Shown here: positions 24,613 through 36,852 of the stretch, piece by piece
Layout of the letters: every line of letters starts with the position of its first letter
How positions within the stretch are numbered: the stretch's first letter is position 1
Source of the DNA: Adiantum capillus-veneris
Lineage: Eukaryota > Streptophyta > Polypodiopsida > Polypodiales > Pteridaceae
Direction of reading: 5' to 3'
DNA length: 64,000 nucleotides
Assembly: GCA_014529385.2 (NCBI GenBank)
Contig: CM043960.1
Location: 30,498,396 to 30,562,395 of the forward strand
Position numbers and translations under genes: made by a program
Notes under the pieces: generated by a model
What the model was told of the DNA's origin: nothing
Seen by the model: only the letters and a program-made list of their open reading frames with translations
The model's database searches: none

Positions 24613-25859
24613 TTTGTCGCTCTAGAAGCACCCGTGGCTACGTTTACATACCTTTGATGATTTGTGGTGGTCCACCACCATAGGACTTGGTTGTTGATGG
24701 TCTAGGAAAGCCGCTCGTGAAGTTTGGTTGCAAACGGACTTGCGGTTTGGCCGTAAGTGCATTTTGACGCTTTGTCTGTCTGATGCCGTTTCTGAGGTTT
24801 AGTGGCGCTTCGGGTCACTTTTTGGTCATGCGGGTCATATGGACTTGTCGAGCATGTCGATATGCTCCTACCCATAAATTTTGGTAGCATTTGGTCGCCG
24901 TTTTGCCGATTTCCCATTTGGTGGCCTCTTGCGGGTTTCTAGGAATTAGGGTTTTTCCCGATGGTTTCCCACTGCCATTGGCTATCCAGGACTGGTCTCC
25001 TAGACTAGGGTAAGCTGCCGATGAAGTCTTGTTTCTTTTAGGTTAGCCGTTTGTACTTGCATGTCTCTACCGCTTGCTTTGTGTGTGACTTCTACGCTAG
25101 TTCTCGCGACAGAATGACAAACATGCGCGAAAAGCTCAAGGTGGTGAGCCTACCTCTCATGTCTGGACCTGGTCGGGTAGCCGTGCGCATCGTAGAAGCT
25201 GTTGGAAGATCGATCCGCTCTAGGTGGCAAAAGCTCTCTCCACAAGGTCGATAGTTAGCAAATCAAACCCAGAAAATCCCCAAAATTCATAATAGATCAC
25301 AAACATCGCCGCAACACATTATATACACTCACATGAAATTTTTATGGCCGGATTTCTCCGTTTTACCAGTATTTTGTCTGAAAAATGGCTATTTCTACTT
25401 ATATACACACACCTAAGGGCTTGATTTGGCGTTTGGCCCCATATACCTGTAGCTTCATGCTGTATAAGGGCATATATACCTGGGTTACTCCATAAAATTT
25501 CGCAATCAAACGTCAACCCTTTAAAAAGTCGAAAATCATGCCCTTTTTTGCTGTTTCTGTTATTGGTTCCGCATTGAGAATGCCTCCCCCCCTCCTAGTC
25601 GGAGTCCTCCCGGACGACAAGGTCTCGCCTCGTAGTATGTGCCGTGCATAGGTTGAAAAAGTTGTGCTAATGCCTGACCGATTAATGTGGCCCTATTTTA
25701 TGCATACTCGGTCAATGCATGGAAAAATTAATGCTGTGCAAGAGAAGGGAATAAGCAAGATGGTTATTGGCATTCGCCGTCGAGGTATCCTGTTTTTTTT
25801 GCAAGTAACAGCTGTAATTCTACTGCTCTTTGTTTAATGGTCTTTTTGGCCAGAGGCAA
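24613..25859. other. Element A spacer, no recognised gene
   Basis: 1.2 kb between the accessory ORF and the second protease-like ORF. Only short ORFs without motifs are present. Confidence 0.5.
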
Positions 25860-26834
25860 CTACTTTGCCGACACTGTTGATGGAGTCGTAGCTATTTCTG
25901 AGGATGGAATTGGCTGGGATGTGATAGCTATGGGCCGTATGGCCTTGGCTTTCCATTGGTAGTTTGGTGCTGCCAACTTTGCCACTGGTTTGTCTGTCAT
26001 TGGCACCCTCTTATATCTGTTTTCCCGGTTGACCTGCAGATTTCTGCTTTCCATTGTTGCTTGTACCGTAGGTATTTGCTTTGTCTTTTGCTTTGGTATC
26101 CAAATGTGAGTGATATTAGGGTTTTGGCTAAGCATTTTCTTTGGAATCCATATCTGCTTGGTTACCTTGGTTTTGGGTTGCACCATCTGCTTTGTTGGAA
26201 TCCGGTTGTCAGATTGTGTTTTTCCCGCCATGGCTTTTCTATCCGTCCGCAGCCATACTTGTTTACCTTGTTTTGGTAGCCTAGATTTTTGCAGTGTAGC
26301 CGGTGATTTCGGCTGTCTGTGATGAGCATGGTTGGCCTTTACCTGGTTGTTTGTCTCAGGTTTCATGTTGATCTTTGGTGGTATGTGTTCTTTTGTTTTT
26401 GTTGCCAGTGATTGCATGGCTTGCATTTGATCCTGATGGTCCTTTTGAGCAAAAGCTATCACCTGCTGTTCGTGTTCGTGCTGGATTTTGACTGCCTGTG
26501 CTTTCCAGTCTATTTGGACATTGTATGCTTTTTGCCAAGGTTGCCCTAGCATCATTGGTTGTTGTGTGCTTTCATCTGTCACCACATAGAATTTGTGTGG
26601 GTAAATATATTGATGTAACTGTATATGCAATATAATCCACCCTAATGTTTTCAATGGATGTGATGTGCTACTTTCCAGCACTTGGGGAGTAGGATGAAGT
26701 TGATCTCTGACTTGGAGCTGTTGGTATAATCCGTAAGAGATCAAATTTGCTTGAGCACCCGAATCGAGCAAGGTTGGTGATTCAACTTGATTGTTGCCCA
26801 CCTTGACTGTAATTATTGGCTCTACTGTGTCCTC
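25860..26834 (-). pseudogene. Second aspartic-protease-like ORF, downstream of integrase
   Basis: The frame continues directly from the integrase ORF after a single stop at about 26832. It opens with a beta-strand-rich domain holding the retropepsin-like signature LLDSGAQANLIS at about residue 10 of the open stretch (ATG at 26801). The second landmark MMLGQPW follows about 70 residues later, the spacing expected in retroviral-type proteases. About 180 Lys/Gln/Pro-rich residues follow (LPKQGKQVWLRTDRKAMAG) with no known fold. This is separate from the usual protease located before RT in the same element. Its role is unknown: a duplicated, diverged protease is the simplest reading. Confidence 0.65.
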
Positions 26835-28490
26835 TTACAAGTTCATCAGTCGAATGGCATTGATTCTCAATGGTGGTTTACATTGTTGTTGTCGTCGCAG
26901 AAGCCGTCTTTTTGCAATGCGTTCTTGTGCTTCGGTTTGAGCTTCCTCCCGTACTCTCTCTTTTTCCTTCATTCTTTGCTTTCGTTGATGAATTTGTTGG
27001 AGCATCTCCTGTGTGAGTGGTAGGTGATATCTCCTTAGTCGACACCCACTAATCCAGTTTGGCATTTCTTCACCTGCTAACGTAGCAAGCTTGACCGCCC
27101 CACTTTGTGATAGATCATGAATCACAAATGGTCCCATCCCTCGCTTTTTCAGTTTCTTGGCATGTTGCTTCAAGGTATAAACAAGTACGTAATCACCTGT
27201 TTTAAACTCTTTGGTACGCACATGTTTGTCAAAAAATTCCTTTTGTCTTCTCTTTTTAGCATAGATCAAAGCGACAGCTCGTAAGCGGAGTTCATCTAGC
27301 TTTTCAAGATCATTAATTCGTGAAGAGAGTTCATGCCCTGTCCAATCCAAGCTTGTTGCTACTCGTAGAGTTGGGATTAAAAACTCTATGGGTAGTATAG
27401 CATTTAGCCCAAACACCATGTTGTATGGTGTTGTTCCTATTGAGGTTTTGTAAGCTACCCTGTATGCCCATAGTGTTGAGTGTAGCTGCTGATCCCAATC
27501 GGTCCTTGAATGTGACACTATTTTAGTGAGAACCGTGCATAGTGTTTTATTTGTGGCCTCCGCTTGCCCATTGGCCTGTGGATGGTATGGTGCTGATTTT
27601 CTATGTATGACCATGAAATCCTCTAGTAGATATTCAATGACTTCATTGAGGAAGTGTGTTCCACGGTCACTGACAATTTCTATTGGTAACCCGTAACGTA
27701 CAAAAACATTCTCATACAAAAATTGAGCCGTCGTGCGTGCATCAGCTTTTTGTGTTGCTTTGGCTTTGACCCATTTTGTGAGATAATCCGTAGCCACAAT
27801 AATATATTGGGTATGGGTGCGATATGCAGGGGGTGATATAGGTCCCACAAAATCAATGCCCCACTTTGCAAATGCCCTTGCCCCCATCATTGGCCTTAAT
27901 GGCATCTCATCTCTTTTGATTGGTACTTTGGTGCGTTGACATGCATCACAATGTTTGACAAACTCCTCGGCATCCATGTGCAATGTAGGCCACCAAATTC
28001 CTACGGTTAAGACAAGTTTTGCCGTCTTATCGCCCGAAAAATGGCCTCCACTTACTCCGCTATGTGCATGTTCTAGAATCAGCAGGTATTCGCTTTCACT
28101 TGCACAGATTCTAAGTTGGTTGTCCTTTCCCCGTTTATAGAGTTGATTTGCAATTAGCTGAAAGTCACGAGCTTCCATCTCTATAGCTTTCTCCCGTGCT
28201 CTTGTAGTGTTCTCACGGAACGTTCTGGTGGTTAGGAAGTCAATGATATATTGACTCCATGCAGGTGCTATGTTCACCCGAAACAAAGTTGCGTGATCCA
28301 CTGGTCGTTTGGCACTACATATTATACAATTGGTAACATAAGAATGTGTATCCGCATACATAGTTGGCCAATAAACCCCTAATTGTTTCAGTCTTTGGTG
28401 CGTTTTCATTGTCGAACAATGAAATGCACAACCCTGGACATGAGCCTCTTCCAGGTAGCACTCGAATTCTTCCGGATTTATACATAATCA
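26835..28490 (-). pseudogene. Element A integrase with two zinc-binding modules
   Basis: Minus-strand integrase, a metal-dependent DNA-strand-transfer enzyme. Two H-H-C-C modules occur in series. The first is at about 28460-28290 (EEAHVQGCAFHC ... CIICS), the second at about 28090-27930 (LEHAHSGVSGGHFSGDK ... CDACQ). Each is preceded by a related FQLIA..LY stretch. The catalytic core has WGIDFVGPI (first Asp), IVSDRGTHF (second Asp) and HPQANGQAEATNK (Glu), so all three acidic residues are present. The C-terminal part (GDYVLVY, KRGMGPFVIHDL, WISGCRLRRYH) lacks a chromodomain. The only break seen is a TGA near 28488 separating it from RNase H in the same frame, again a likely CGA change. Confidence 0.85.
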
Positions 28491-31400
28491 TAGGATTAGG
28501 TCAGATTCAAGATGATACAGCCGTCCTGCTATCAACTGAAAGTTTTTTGTTTGTCGAATTGTTCGCTGTTTGGATCTACATCCTGTATTATCAAACTCAC
28601 TTCCAAATGAGAGAATGCTAACTATTTCTTGAGACCATTTGGGTACCATTTCAATGTTGAAAAGATAAGCATCTGGTATGTCATCATCTACCCCTTGAAG
28701 AGCTTCCCCGTTGTGTATTCTTGAAAGATGATGAGCTCGCAGATGAGTTTTTCCCTTTTTGACCACCACTGTGAAGTCAAATTCTAGCAATATAATAAAC
28801 CAGCGTACGATCCTCCCTGTGTTGCAAGGTTTATTTACTAGGTATAAAAGAGCTTGATGATCCGTGAAGAACACAAATTTGTTTGCAAGCAAATAATGCC
28901 GAAATTTCTTTACAGCATAAATCATTCCTAGCCCTTCCCTCTCGGTGGTTGTGTAGTTCTTTTCTGCACTGTTTAACTGTCGGCTCGCATAGCAAACTGG
29001 AAAATCCATTGTTCCATCTCCAGGTTGAGCTAGAATGCTTCCAATGGCATATGCCGAAGCATCAATGTGCACATGGAATATCTTGTCCCAATCTGGTGCC
29101 TTTAGCACAGGTGCGGATATAAGGTTTTCTTTCAGCCTTTGGAATGAAGTCTCACACTCATTGGTCCATTCGAAATTGACTAGCAAACGATACAGAGGTT
29201 GTGCGATGACCGCATACATGTAGATGAATCTTCGATAATATCCACAGTGCCCCATAAAGGATTGCACTTGTTTTGCATTAGTAGGCCTGGGCAGGTCTAC
29301 AATGACTTTGACTTTGTCCATGTCTGTGGTTATGCCGTTTCTTGAGACAATGTGTCCTAAGATTCGTCCTTGCTTAACCATAAATACACACTTTTCCGGG
29401 TTTAGACAGATTTGATATGTTCTGCACTTTTCAAAGACCTTTTGCAAATGGTTGATATGTTCCTCTCGCAGAAGAGAGTGTACACACAGGTCATCCATGT
29501 ATATTTCTAAGAAAATTCTTAGGTATTCCTTGAAAGCGTGAGTCATTAACCTCTGGAAAGTGGCTGGTGCATTTGTTAAGCCAAATGGCATAACTCGATA
29601 TGCATAAATCCCCCATTCTGTGGCAAAAGCTGTTTTGTGTTGATCCTCCCTTGCTATTTCCAATTGGTTGTATTCTGAAAACCCATCCAGAAAGGAATAA
29701 GCCCGTTTCCCGGCCACTCGCTCAAGGACATGTTCTGTAATTGGCAAGGGATAATTATCCCTTATGGTTGCCGCATTCACCTTTTTGAGATTTACACACA
29801 CTCGCAGTTTTCCATTCTTCTTGGGAACTACCACAATAGGTGAAACCCAATCTGTATGTTCAATTTCATAGATGAACTCTGCGTCCATCAGCCTATCAAT
29901 CTCTTCTTTGATTCGTTTGGCAAATGTGTCATTATATGTATAAGGACGTTGTTTGCTAGGTTTTGCATCCGATTTTAAAGGAATTGTATGTCGGCATATC
30001 AATGGATCAACTCCTTTAAGGTCTTTATAGGACCAAGCAAACACATCTTTATATTTCGTGAGAAGTTGTGTTAGCTGTGCTTCCTCCTCAGGCTCTAAAT
30101 CATTAGCTATATAGACCGGTTGGGGCTTTTCACCTGGTTCTGCGAGGTCTATTCTTTTTGCATTTTCAGGCCCATCGTAAGATTCTTGGTTGGTTCTCTC
30201 CCGGATTGGTGGTGTCATGATGATTTTTCTATCCTGGATAGTAAATTTCCTATAGTGTGGTGGTACGTTCATGTTGCCCTTTCCTAACTCCCCTTTACCA
30301 TCACTATCCTCTTCAGTAGTCCATATCTCCCTCAAAGACCGTTTTAGTTCTTGGTATTTCTGTTTACGGTCCAGTTTGGTCCACTCTTGGTCTTTTGTTG
30401 GTTCTTTTTTTGACTTTCCAGATTTTTGTGATTTTGTTTCAGCCCTAGCTTTTCTTTCCTGTTTTATTTCTTCTCGCGTTCGTTCTTTTTGATTTTCTGA
30501 GAATTTCCCTGATATTTGATCTTTCACACAATCCTCTGCTTTTACAAGTATCAAATAGTGAGTTTTACCTTTTATCCTTGGCATCAGGTTCTCTCTCACT
30601 TTATTTCCGGCTCTTTTCTTCCTATAGAGTTCTTGGCGTCTAGAATGTTGATTACCAAAATCATAAAACTTGATATTCTCTGCTTCATTCCCACGCTCAC
30701 TGGAGGTGTCCGAACACTCATTATCTGCCTCATCATTTACTTCCAGTTGTTCAGAAGAGTTGTAAAACTCTTCTTGTTCTGGAGGTACTACCGTCTCTTT
30801 TTCTGGCACCACGCTTACCATGTAATATGGCATCACATCGTAACCATCCTTATCGCAAAATTTTGTTGTTGGACTGTCGGTAATGGTACAAACATCTAAC
30901 GTCGCCAGCATGTGTTCCCATTGTAGAGGCTCCAAGGCATCTTCATGGAATGGTTCCGGAATATACTCTTTGTCCTCAATTGCTCTCTCTAAGACGCATT
31001 CCTCTTTCCTTAAGCTTCCACAATGTGAAGCTCCGCACATCCATAGCTCTTTTGGTTGCCCCAACCATGCTGGTAGCTCTGATCCTGCTATTGTAGCCGA
31101 ATCAAACTCTTCCACCTGTGTTTGGTTTACATCTTTGTAACTATGGTCTTTCAGTTGTATTTTAGTTGTCGTCTCGCCATGTCTGAGGTATATGTGGTCA
31201 TAATCCCAATCTTGGACCATCTTCAGTTGTCGCATGAATGGTCGTCCCAAGATTATCTCATAATTGTTCTTTTTGTCGAAATCGACTATTGCAAATGTAT
31301 GCTCATAATCGATCCCGCACAAAGTGACAATTACTTTTTCCAAGAGTCCAAGAAGCTTTTCCATGAAACCATCTGCCAACTGCAGCTTCATTCTGGTAGC

Positions 31401-31739
31401 CCTCCGAGTTGGTTTTCCCCATTTTTTCCAGATTTCCTTGGTGGCGATAGCAACTCCAGCTCCACTGTCAAGAATGGCTTTGAAAACTACTCCTTGGAAT
31501 TCTACAGGTAGCGTCGTGTTTCCGTCTTCTCCCTCACAATATTCTCCAACCTTATTCAATGGTACCGGCCTAGTGTTTAGGTTAGGTCTGTCCAATTCCC
31601 TGATTCCTTCTTGTAGTTTCAAGGTGGGGTCCTTCACTCCAAATTTTTCTAGGAATTTTTCTACTGTGGTCCACATGTTTGGCCTTAGCCTTAGGAGTTC
31701 TGCTAACGTGATTGTGTATGCCACCGGGGTGGATAACAT
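28488..31739 (-). pseudogene. Element A protease, reverse transcriptase and RNase H
   Basis: A 1083-codon open stretch. It begins inside the second copy of a tandem duplication (TPVAYTITLAELLRLRPNMW). The protease core is near residue 90 (VFKAILDSGAGVAIA ... IILGRPF). An acidic/basic linker precedes RT near residue 600 (DWVSPIVVVPKKNGKLRVCV). MPFGLTNAPATFQRLM and the catalytic YMDD lie in EIYMDDLCVHS. RNase H follows (FHVHIDASAYAIGSILAQ, TDHQALLYLVNKPCN). The enzyme copies the element RNA and removes the template in the virus-like particle. The open length and intact motifs show this part is little decayed. It is listed as pseudogene because the polyprotein as a whole is interrupted on both sides by stops. 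Confidence 0.88.
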
Positions 31740-33205
31740 GTTGCCCTTTCCTCACTCCCCTTTACCATCACTATCCTCTTCAGTAGTCCATATCTCCCTC
31801 AAAGACCGTTTTAGTTCTTGGTATTTCTGTTTACGGTCCAGTTTGGTCCACTCTTGGTCTTTTGTTGGTTCTTTTTTTGACTTTCCAGATTTTTGTGATT
31901 TTGTTTCAGCCCTAGCTTTTCTTTCCTGTTTTATTTCTTCTCGCGTTCGTTCTTTTTGATTTTCTGAGAATTTCCCTGATATTTGATCTTTCACACAATC
32001 CTCTGCTTTTACAAGTATCAAATAGTGAGTTTTACCTTTTATCCTTGGCATCAGGTTCTCTCTCACTTTATTTCCGGCTCTTTTCTTCCTATAGAGTTCT
32101 TGGCGTCTAGAATGTTGATTACCAAAATCATAAAACTTGATATTCTCTGCTTCATTCCCACGCTCACTGGAGGTGTCCGAACACTCATTATCTGCCTCAT
32201 CATTTACTTCCAGTTGTTCAGAAGAGTTGTAAAACTCTTCTTGTTCTGGAGGTACTACCGTCTCTTTTTCTGGCACCACGCTTACCATGTAATATGGCAT
32301 CACATCGTAACCATCCTTATCGCAAAATTTTGTTGTTGGACTGTCGGTAATGGTACAAACATCTAACGTCGCCAGCATGTGTTCCCATTGTAGAGGCTCC
32401 AAGGCATCTTCATGGAATGGTTCCGGAATATACTCTTTGTCCTCAATTGCTCTCTCTAAGACGCATTCCTCTTTCCTTAAGCTTCCACAATGTGAAGCTC
32501 CGCACATCCATAGCTCTTTTGGTTGCCCCAACCATGCTGGTAGCTCTGATCCTGCTATTGTAGCCGAATCAAACTCTTCCACCTGTGTTTGGTTTACATC
32601 TTTGTAACTATGGTCTTTCAGTTGTATTTTAGTTGTCGTCTCGCCATGTCTGAGGTATATGTGGTCATAATCCCAATCTTGGACCATCTTCAGTTGTCGC
32701 ATGAATGGTCGTCCCAAGATTATCTCATAATTGTTCTTTTTGTCGAAATCGACTATTGCAAATGTATGCTCATAATCGATCCCGCACAAAGTGACAATTA
32801 CTTTTTCCAAGAGTCCAAGAAGCTTTTCCATGAAACCATCTGCCAACTGCAGCTTCATTCTGGTAGCCCTCCGAGTTGGTTTTCCCCATTTTTTCCAGAT
32901 TTCCTTGGTGGCGATAGCAACTCCAGCTCCACTGTCAAGAATGGCTTTGAAAACTACTCCTTGGAATTCTACAGGTAGCGTCGTGTTTCCGTCTTCTCCC
33001 TCACAATATTCTCCAACCTTATTCAATGGTACCGGCCTAGTGTTTAGGTTAGGTCTGTCCAATTCCCTGATTCCTTCTTGTAGTTTCAAGGTGGGGTCCT
33101 TCACTCCAAATTTTTCTAGGAATTTTTCTACTGTGGTCCACATGTTTGGCCTTAGCCTTAGGAGTTCTGCTAACGTGATTGTGTATGCCACCGGGGTGGA
33201 TAACA
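30270..33205 (-). repeat. Element A 1467-bp in-frame tandem duplication
   Basis: 30270-31738 is repeated at 31737-33205 with period 1467 bp (489 codons). The only difference I noticed is near the shared left edge, CCTAACTCCCC versus CCTCACTCCCC. In the upstream copy on the minus strand that change turns a Leu codon (TTA) into TGA. The unit covers the pre-protease domain, protease and linker. A short overlap (CA) at the joints suits replication slippage or unequal exchange. Confidence 0.95.
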
Positions 33206-34313
33206 ACTCAATCAATCCTTGTGAATCCATCACCTTGTTAGACGAAAGTCTTTGAGATGGGATTGCTCTCACTTCCGACTTAGCTTCATATTCTCCTAAG
33301 TAAGAGGGTAAGGTTCTCAAAGAGTCTAGTTGGCTGTGCCTTGAACTAATAGATCCTTGGTCTCCCCCTTGTGAATGTATCTCAAAGTTTATTTGTGATC
33401 TTGCCTCAAATTCTTCAATAGGAGGTAGGATCACATTCTTTTCTTTTCTCGTGCTATTCATGTGGTCATTCATCCTATTAGCCTCGTTGGCCTCTCGGAT
33501 TTGCTTCCACAGATCATCTAGACCATTACCGTCCTTTCCCATTTCTGCCAATATTTTAGGATGGACCCCGTCACTTGCCTCATCGATGGTATTGGGCACT
33601 ATGATAGGCTCTCCACTGGATTCATATTTATTAGTGAGTCTTTCTTTTGTTTCCTCATGTTTCTCCAATGTTGGTTGGATAGGGGTTGGAGCTGGTGCGT
33701 CATGGCAATTTTTTGGTTTTCCCAACGGGTCTTCCATCAATGATTGAGCCGTCTCGATCATCTTTTTACACATATCCAACCTTTGTTTTTCTATTTCCGC
33801 ATATGGATATGTCATCCACCTTTGCTCCTGGGTCTGGTTTTTTTTAAGTCGAGCTTCATAGGCTTTTAGAAGCGCATCCAGCTGCTCGTTTACCTTGTCT
33901 TCCAGCACAGATCCTCCTGATCCTGCACTTTTGGGCTCAGCTAATTCCTTTGGTGGTATGGCTGCTGTGGTGTGTGAGCTTAGGCTAGCTAGATCTTCTA
34001 ACCGGTCCAACCTGTTCTTTGTATGTTTCAACTCATCGGATAGGGCTGTTTGCTCTCGCTCTTTCCTGGCTTTCCTACGCGCCTTTCTTACCTTCCAAGT
34101 GCTTCTTGGATTTTTCGTTTCTGAACTTTGGGCATCTGTTTTTGGTTCTTCTATTATGGGTTCGTTCGTCCTTCTTTGGGCTTGGGCCCGTGTCACCACC
34201 TGAAAAGGTATGACTGTTTCATTTTTTGATACTCCACTGGAGGATACTGTTTCAAACAGGTTCAAGGTGGCTTTTGCTCCTTTACTCGGGTTTTTAGGGC
34301 AATCAGGAATCAA
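31752..34313 (-). pseudogene. Element A gag C-terminus plus first copy of the duplicated protease
   Basis: An 853-codon open stretch. It starts within the second zinc knuckle (CPKCGITHLIPDCP begins just upstream of the first Met). About 350 polar, partly coiled residues follow (DELKHTKNRLDRLEDL). The pre-protease and protease block that is repeated in the next ORF comes last. It ends at the TGA generated by the single difference between duplicate copies, so without that change it would read straight into the following protease-RT stretch. Confidence 0.8.
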
Positions 34314-36852
34314 ATGAGTAATCCCACATTTTGGGCAATACGCATTGACTCTAATGATTTCATCATGGGGACAGTCTCTCAGTCAATGGTCTCCGCCACA
34401 CTTGTAACAGGGGCCCTTGGGTTGTTGAGGTGCTCCTTGAGCTCCTTGTTGCTGGTAAGTCTGTCTCTATCCACCCATGTCTCCATTGGCTATGAACAAC
34501 AATGTTCGTTCATCTAAGCTATATCTTCCTTCTCCTGCGGCCTGTGCAGCAGTTCGAGGTCCTTGATTCCCTATCATGCTCCATGGATCTGGTGTCGAGG
34601 TTTCTTTCGATGGATAATAGACAAGGTTTTCCACATATCCGTTGGGATCCTCATAATATGCATGCATAGGCACCAAAGCCTTTTCTTCTGATTCAGTTAC
34701 CGTTGGGGTGTATCTTACACCAACTGGTCGTAATCCTGGTAGGGGTGGTTGTTGCCCCAACACCGGTTGTGGTCTCTCTACACCTACAGGTCCTGGTAAG
34801 TTGCCTGCTTGATATCTAGGCATAGGTGGAACTTGAGGGGAAGCTACGGGAGCTTGGGGAGCATAAGGTCTCTCCCTCACATATCCCTTGTTATAGTAAC
34901 ATTCCTCGGTCCCATGGTTTGTCCATTTTTGTTCAATAGCACACCACTTAGGCTGTTTAGCCTGGGGTTTGGCGTACAAGTTGATCTTTTTTAGCACTTC
35001 ATCTACGAGCTGCTCCTGGTTTACCTCTATTTCTCCTTTCAGTGTTGTCTTGGAGGACTTGCTCCCACTTTGCTGTGAAGATGAATCGTCATCAAGGTCC
35101 TTGAACTCCCCTTCTTTGTAGACAGCACAATTGTCCACAAGGTACAAAGCTTCCTTGGTCAACTCATTCAATGTAGTGCTCCTCTTCATATGTAAGTCTT
35201 TCTGGAGATCTGCATTCCTTAGTCCTTGGATGAATATCAGCATAAGTCTGGACTAAGTTGGCAGTTCTTCAACAAAACATAACTTAACATATCGCTTTAG
35301 TCTTAGGGCTGCCTTCCGTACAGATTCTCCATCTTTTTGTTTGAATTTATGGATTTGTGAGACGGTATTATGAGCTATTCCCCTTTGAGAGAATTCCTCA
35401 ATAAACTCGTCAAACACTTCCTCCATCGACTCAAAGTCTCTACGCTCCATAGAGTCAAACCAAGTTGCAACATCATCCTCTAGGGTTAGTCCAAACCCTG
35501 CAAATTGGGTAGGAAAGTCTAACACCTCTTCGGCTCTAATCACACGTACAAAGGCTGCTACATGATCTCTTGGGTCTCTGTTTCCTGTTTACCCATTTTT
35601 GCACTTGAGAAGGTCTAATTCTGCGATGGTCTACAAACCTCATCATTGGATCACCCCTTCCAAGTCTATACCCCTCCTTAGGCCTTCTGTAATAGGCTGG
35701 TTCCTCGCCCAACGGTGCTCCTAAGCCATAATTTCTAACGGTTCTCGCCGGAGGTGGTCCTTCTCTTCGAACTCGTTCCATGGGTGGTCCTCCAAGCTCG
35801 GTCGACCCTTGTGTCTTTGGCTTACTCTCTGCTTGATACCTTGAATAGTGTGGGGGTTCTTGCAAATCTCTGAGCCCTCGTGCACCTTAATAACCCTCTC
35901 GGTTTCGGTCTGGTTCCATTGTTGCACTTTGTCGAAGCCATGCCTGCAATGATGGCAGGTTTGCTGGTTGGTCTTGGTTGGTGAATGCTTGTGGTCTGGT
36001 GGAATGTGATGTAGCGTCATACTCATCTGAAAGCGGATTCGTTGACTTGCTTGGGGTGTGGGCGGATCTTGGTATTTCCTCAGGGGCGTATGCTGATGCT
36101 CCTGGATCTGTTGCTCTTTCTACTTCCTCTGAAAGAATACGTTGGTATTCTCGCCCATATCTATCAACAAAAACTATGCCCTTCCCCGTAGCAGTTTCAT
36201 AAGAGAATAAGTAAAGAACCTTGTCTTTGCTTAGTTCGTCTATGTATGGTTCTTTACTGCGAAAGTAAGAGACAATACCCTCGCTCTCGTGTTTGTAGAT
36301 TCCCACATTCTCGTTATAAGTTGGAACCCTGATTGTTTTCTTATCATACATGAAAATAGCTCCGTGCCGATCAATGTTTGGTGTCGGCTCTTGAGTTTTT
36401 GAAACCATTTTCCCTTTAGCCACGTTGTCTCCATATCTGTTGTAATCTTCAGGGTTGCTAACTATTAAATAGTGGTTCCCCTTTTCGTTTCGGAATCTAT
36501 CTCCATCATCATACACGTGGATTATCTCCAATCTTTGTGCTGGTTTCTCTTCAATGCAAATGCACTTGCGACCTCGATAGTTAGAATAGACTAGGGCTTC
36601 TCTTGAGTTTGTTCCCTCCAAGAAGATCACCATAAGCCTGGAATCATTCAAAGGATTTTGGGAGGTACTTCCTCCTTGCATAGGTCCATCATAGGTGAAA
36701 CCTCCTGGCTGTTGGCTACCCATCATGAAGAAAGATTTGTCTGACGAAGTGTCAATATCACTACCTTCCTCAATAATCAGTGCTAGCGGATCTAACCTTG
36801 CCTGAGTTACACTCTCTTCGGTGGACACTACACTACCTTGGTCACCTGCCAC
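34314..36852 (-). pseudogene. Element A gag, broken into several frames
   Basis: The N-terminal 321-codon stretch (36852-35887) opens MAGDQGSVVSTEESVTQARL and is not a family I recognise. Pro/Arg-rich pieces follow (35865-35536). A Retrotrans_gag-like capsid core is at 35543-35253 (LEDDVATWFDSMERRDFESM, VSQIHKFKQKDGESVRKAAL) and 35243-34467 (LIFIQGLRNADLQKDL). Two CX2CX3HX4C zinc knuckles end it: CYKCGGDH-stop-LRDC near 34400 and CPKCGITHLIPDC near 34320. Gag forms the particle and binds the element RNA. Several frameshifts and at least one stop disrupt it. Confidence 0.75.

Noticed and set aside
30271-34213. Plus-strand ORFs of 60-211 codons that occur twice with spacing 1467
   Set aside because: Antisense shadows of the element A pol; they repeat only because the pol segment is duplicated.
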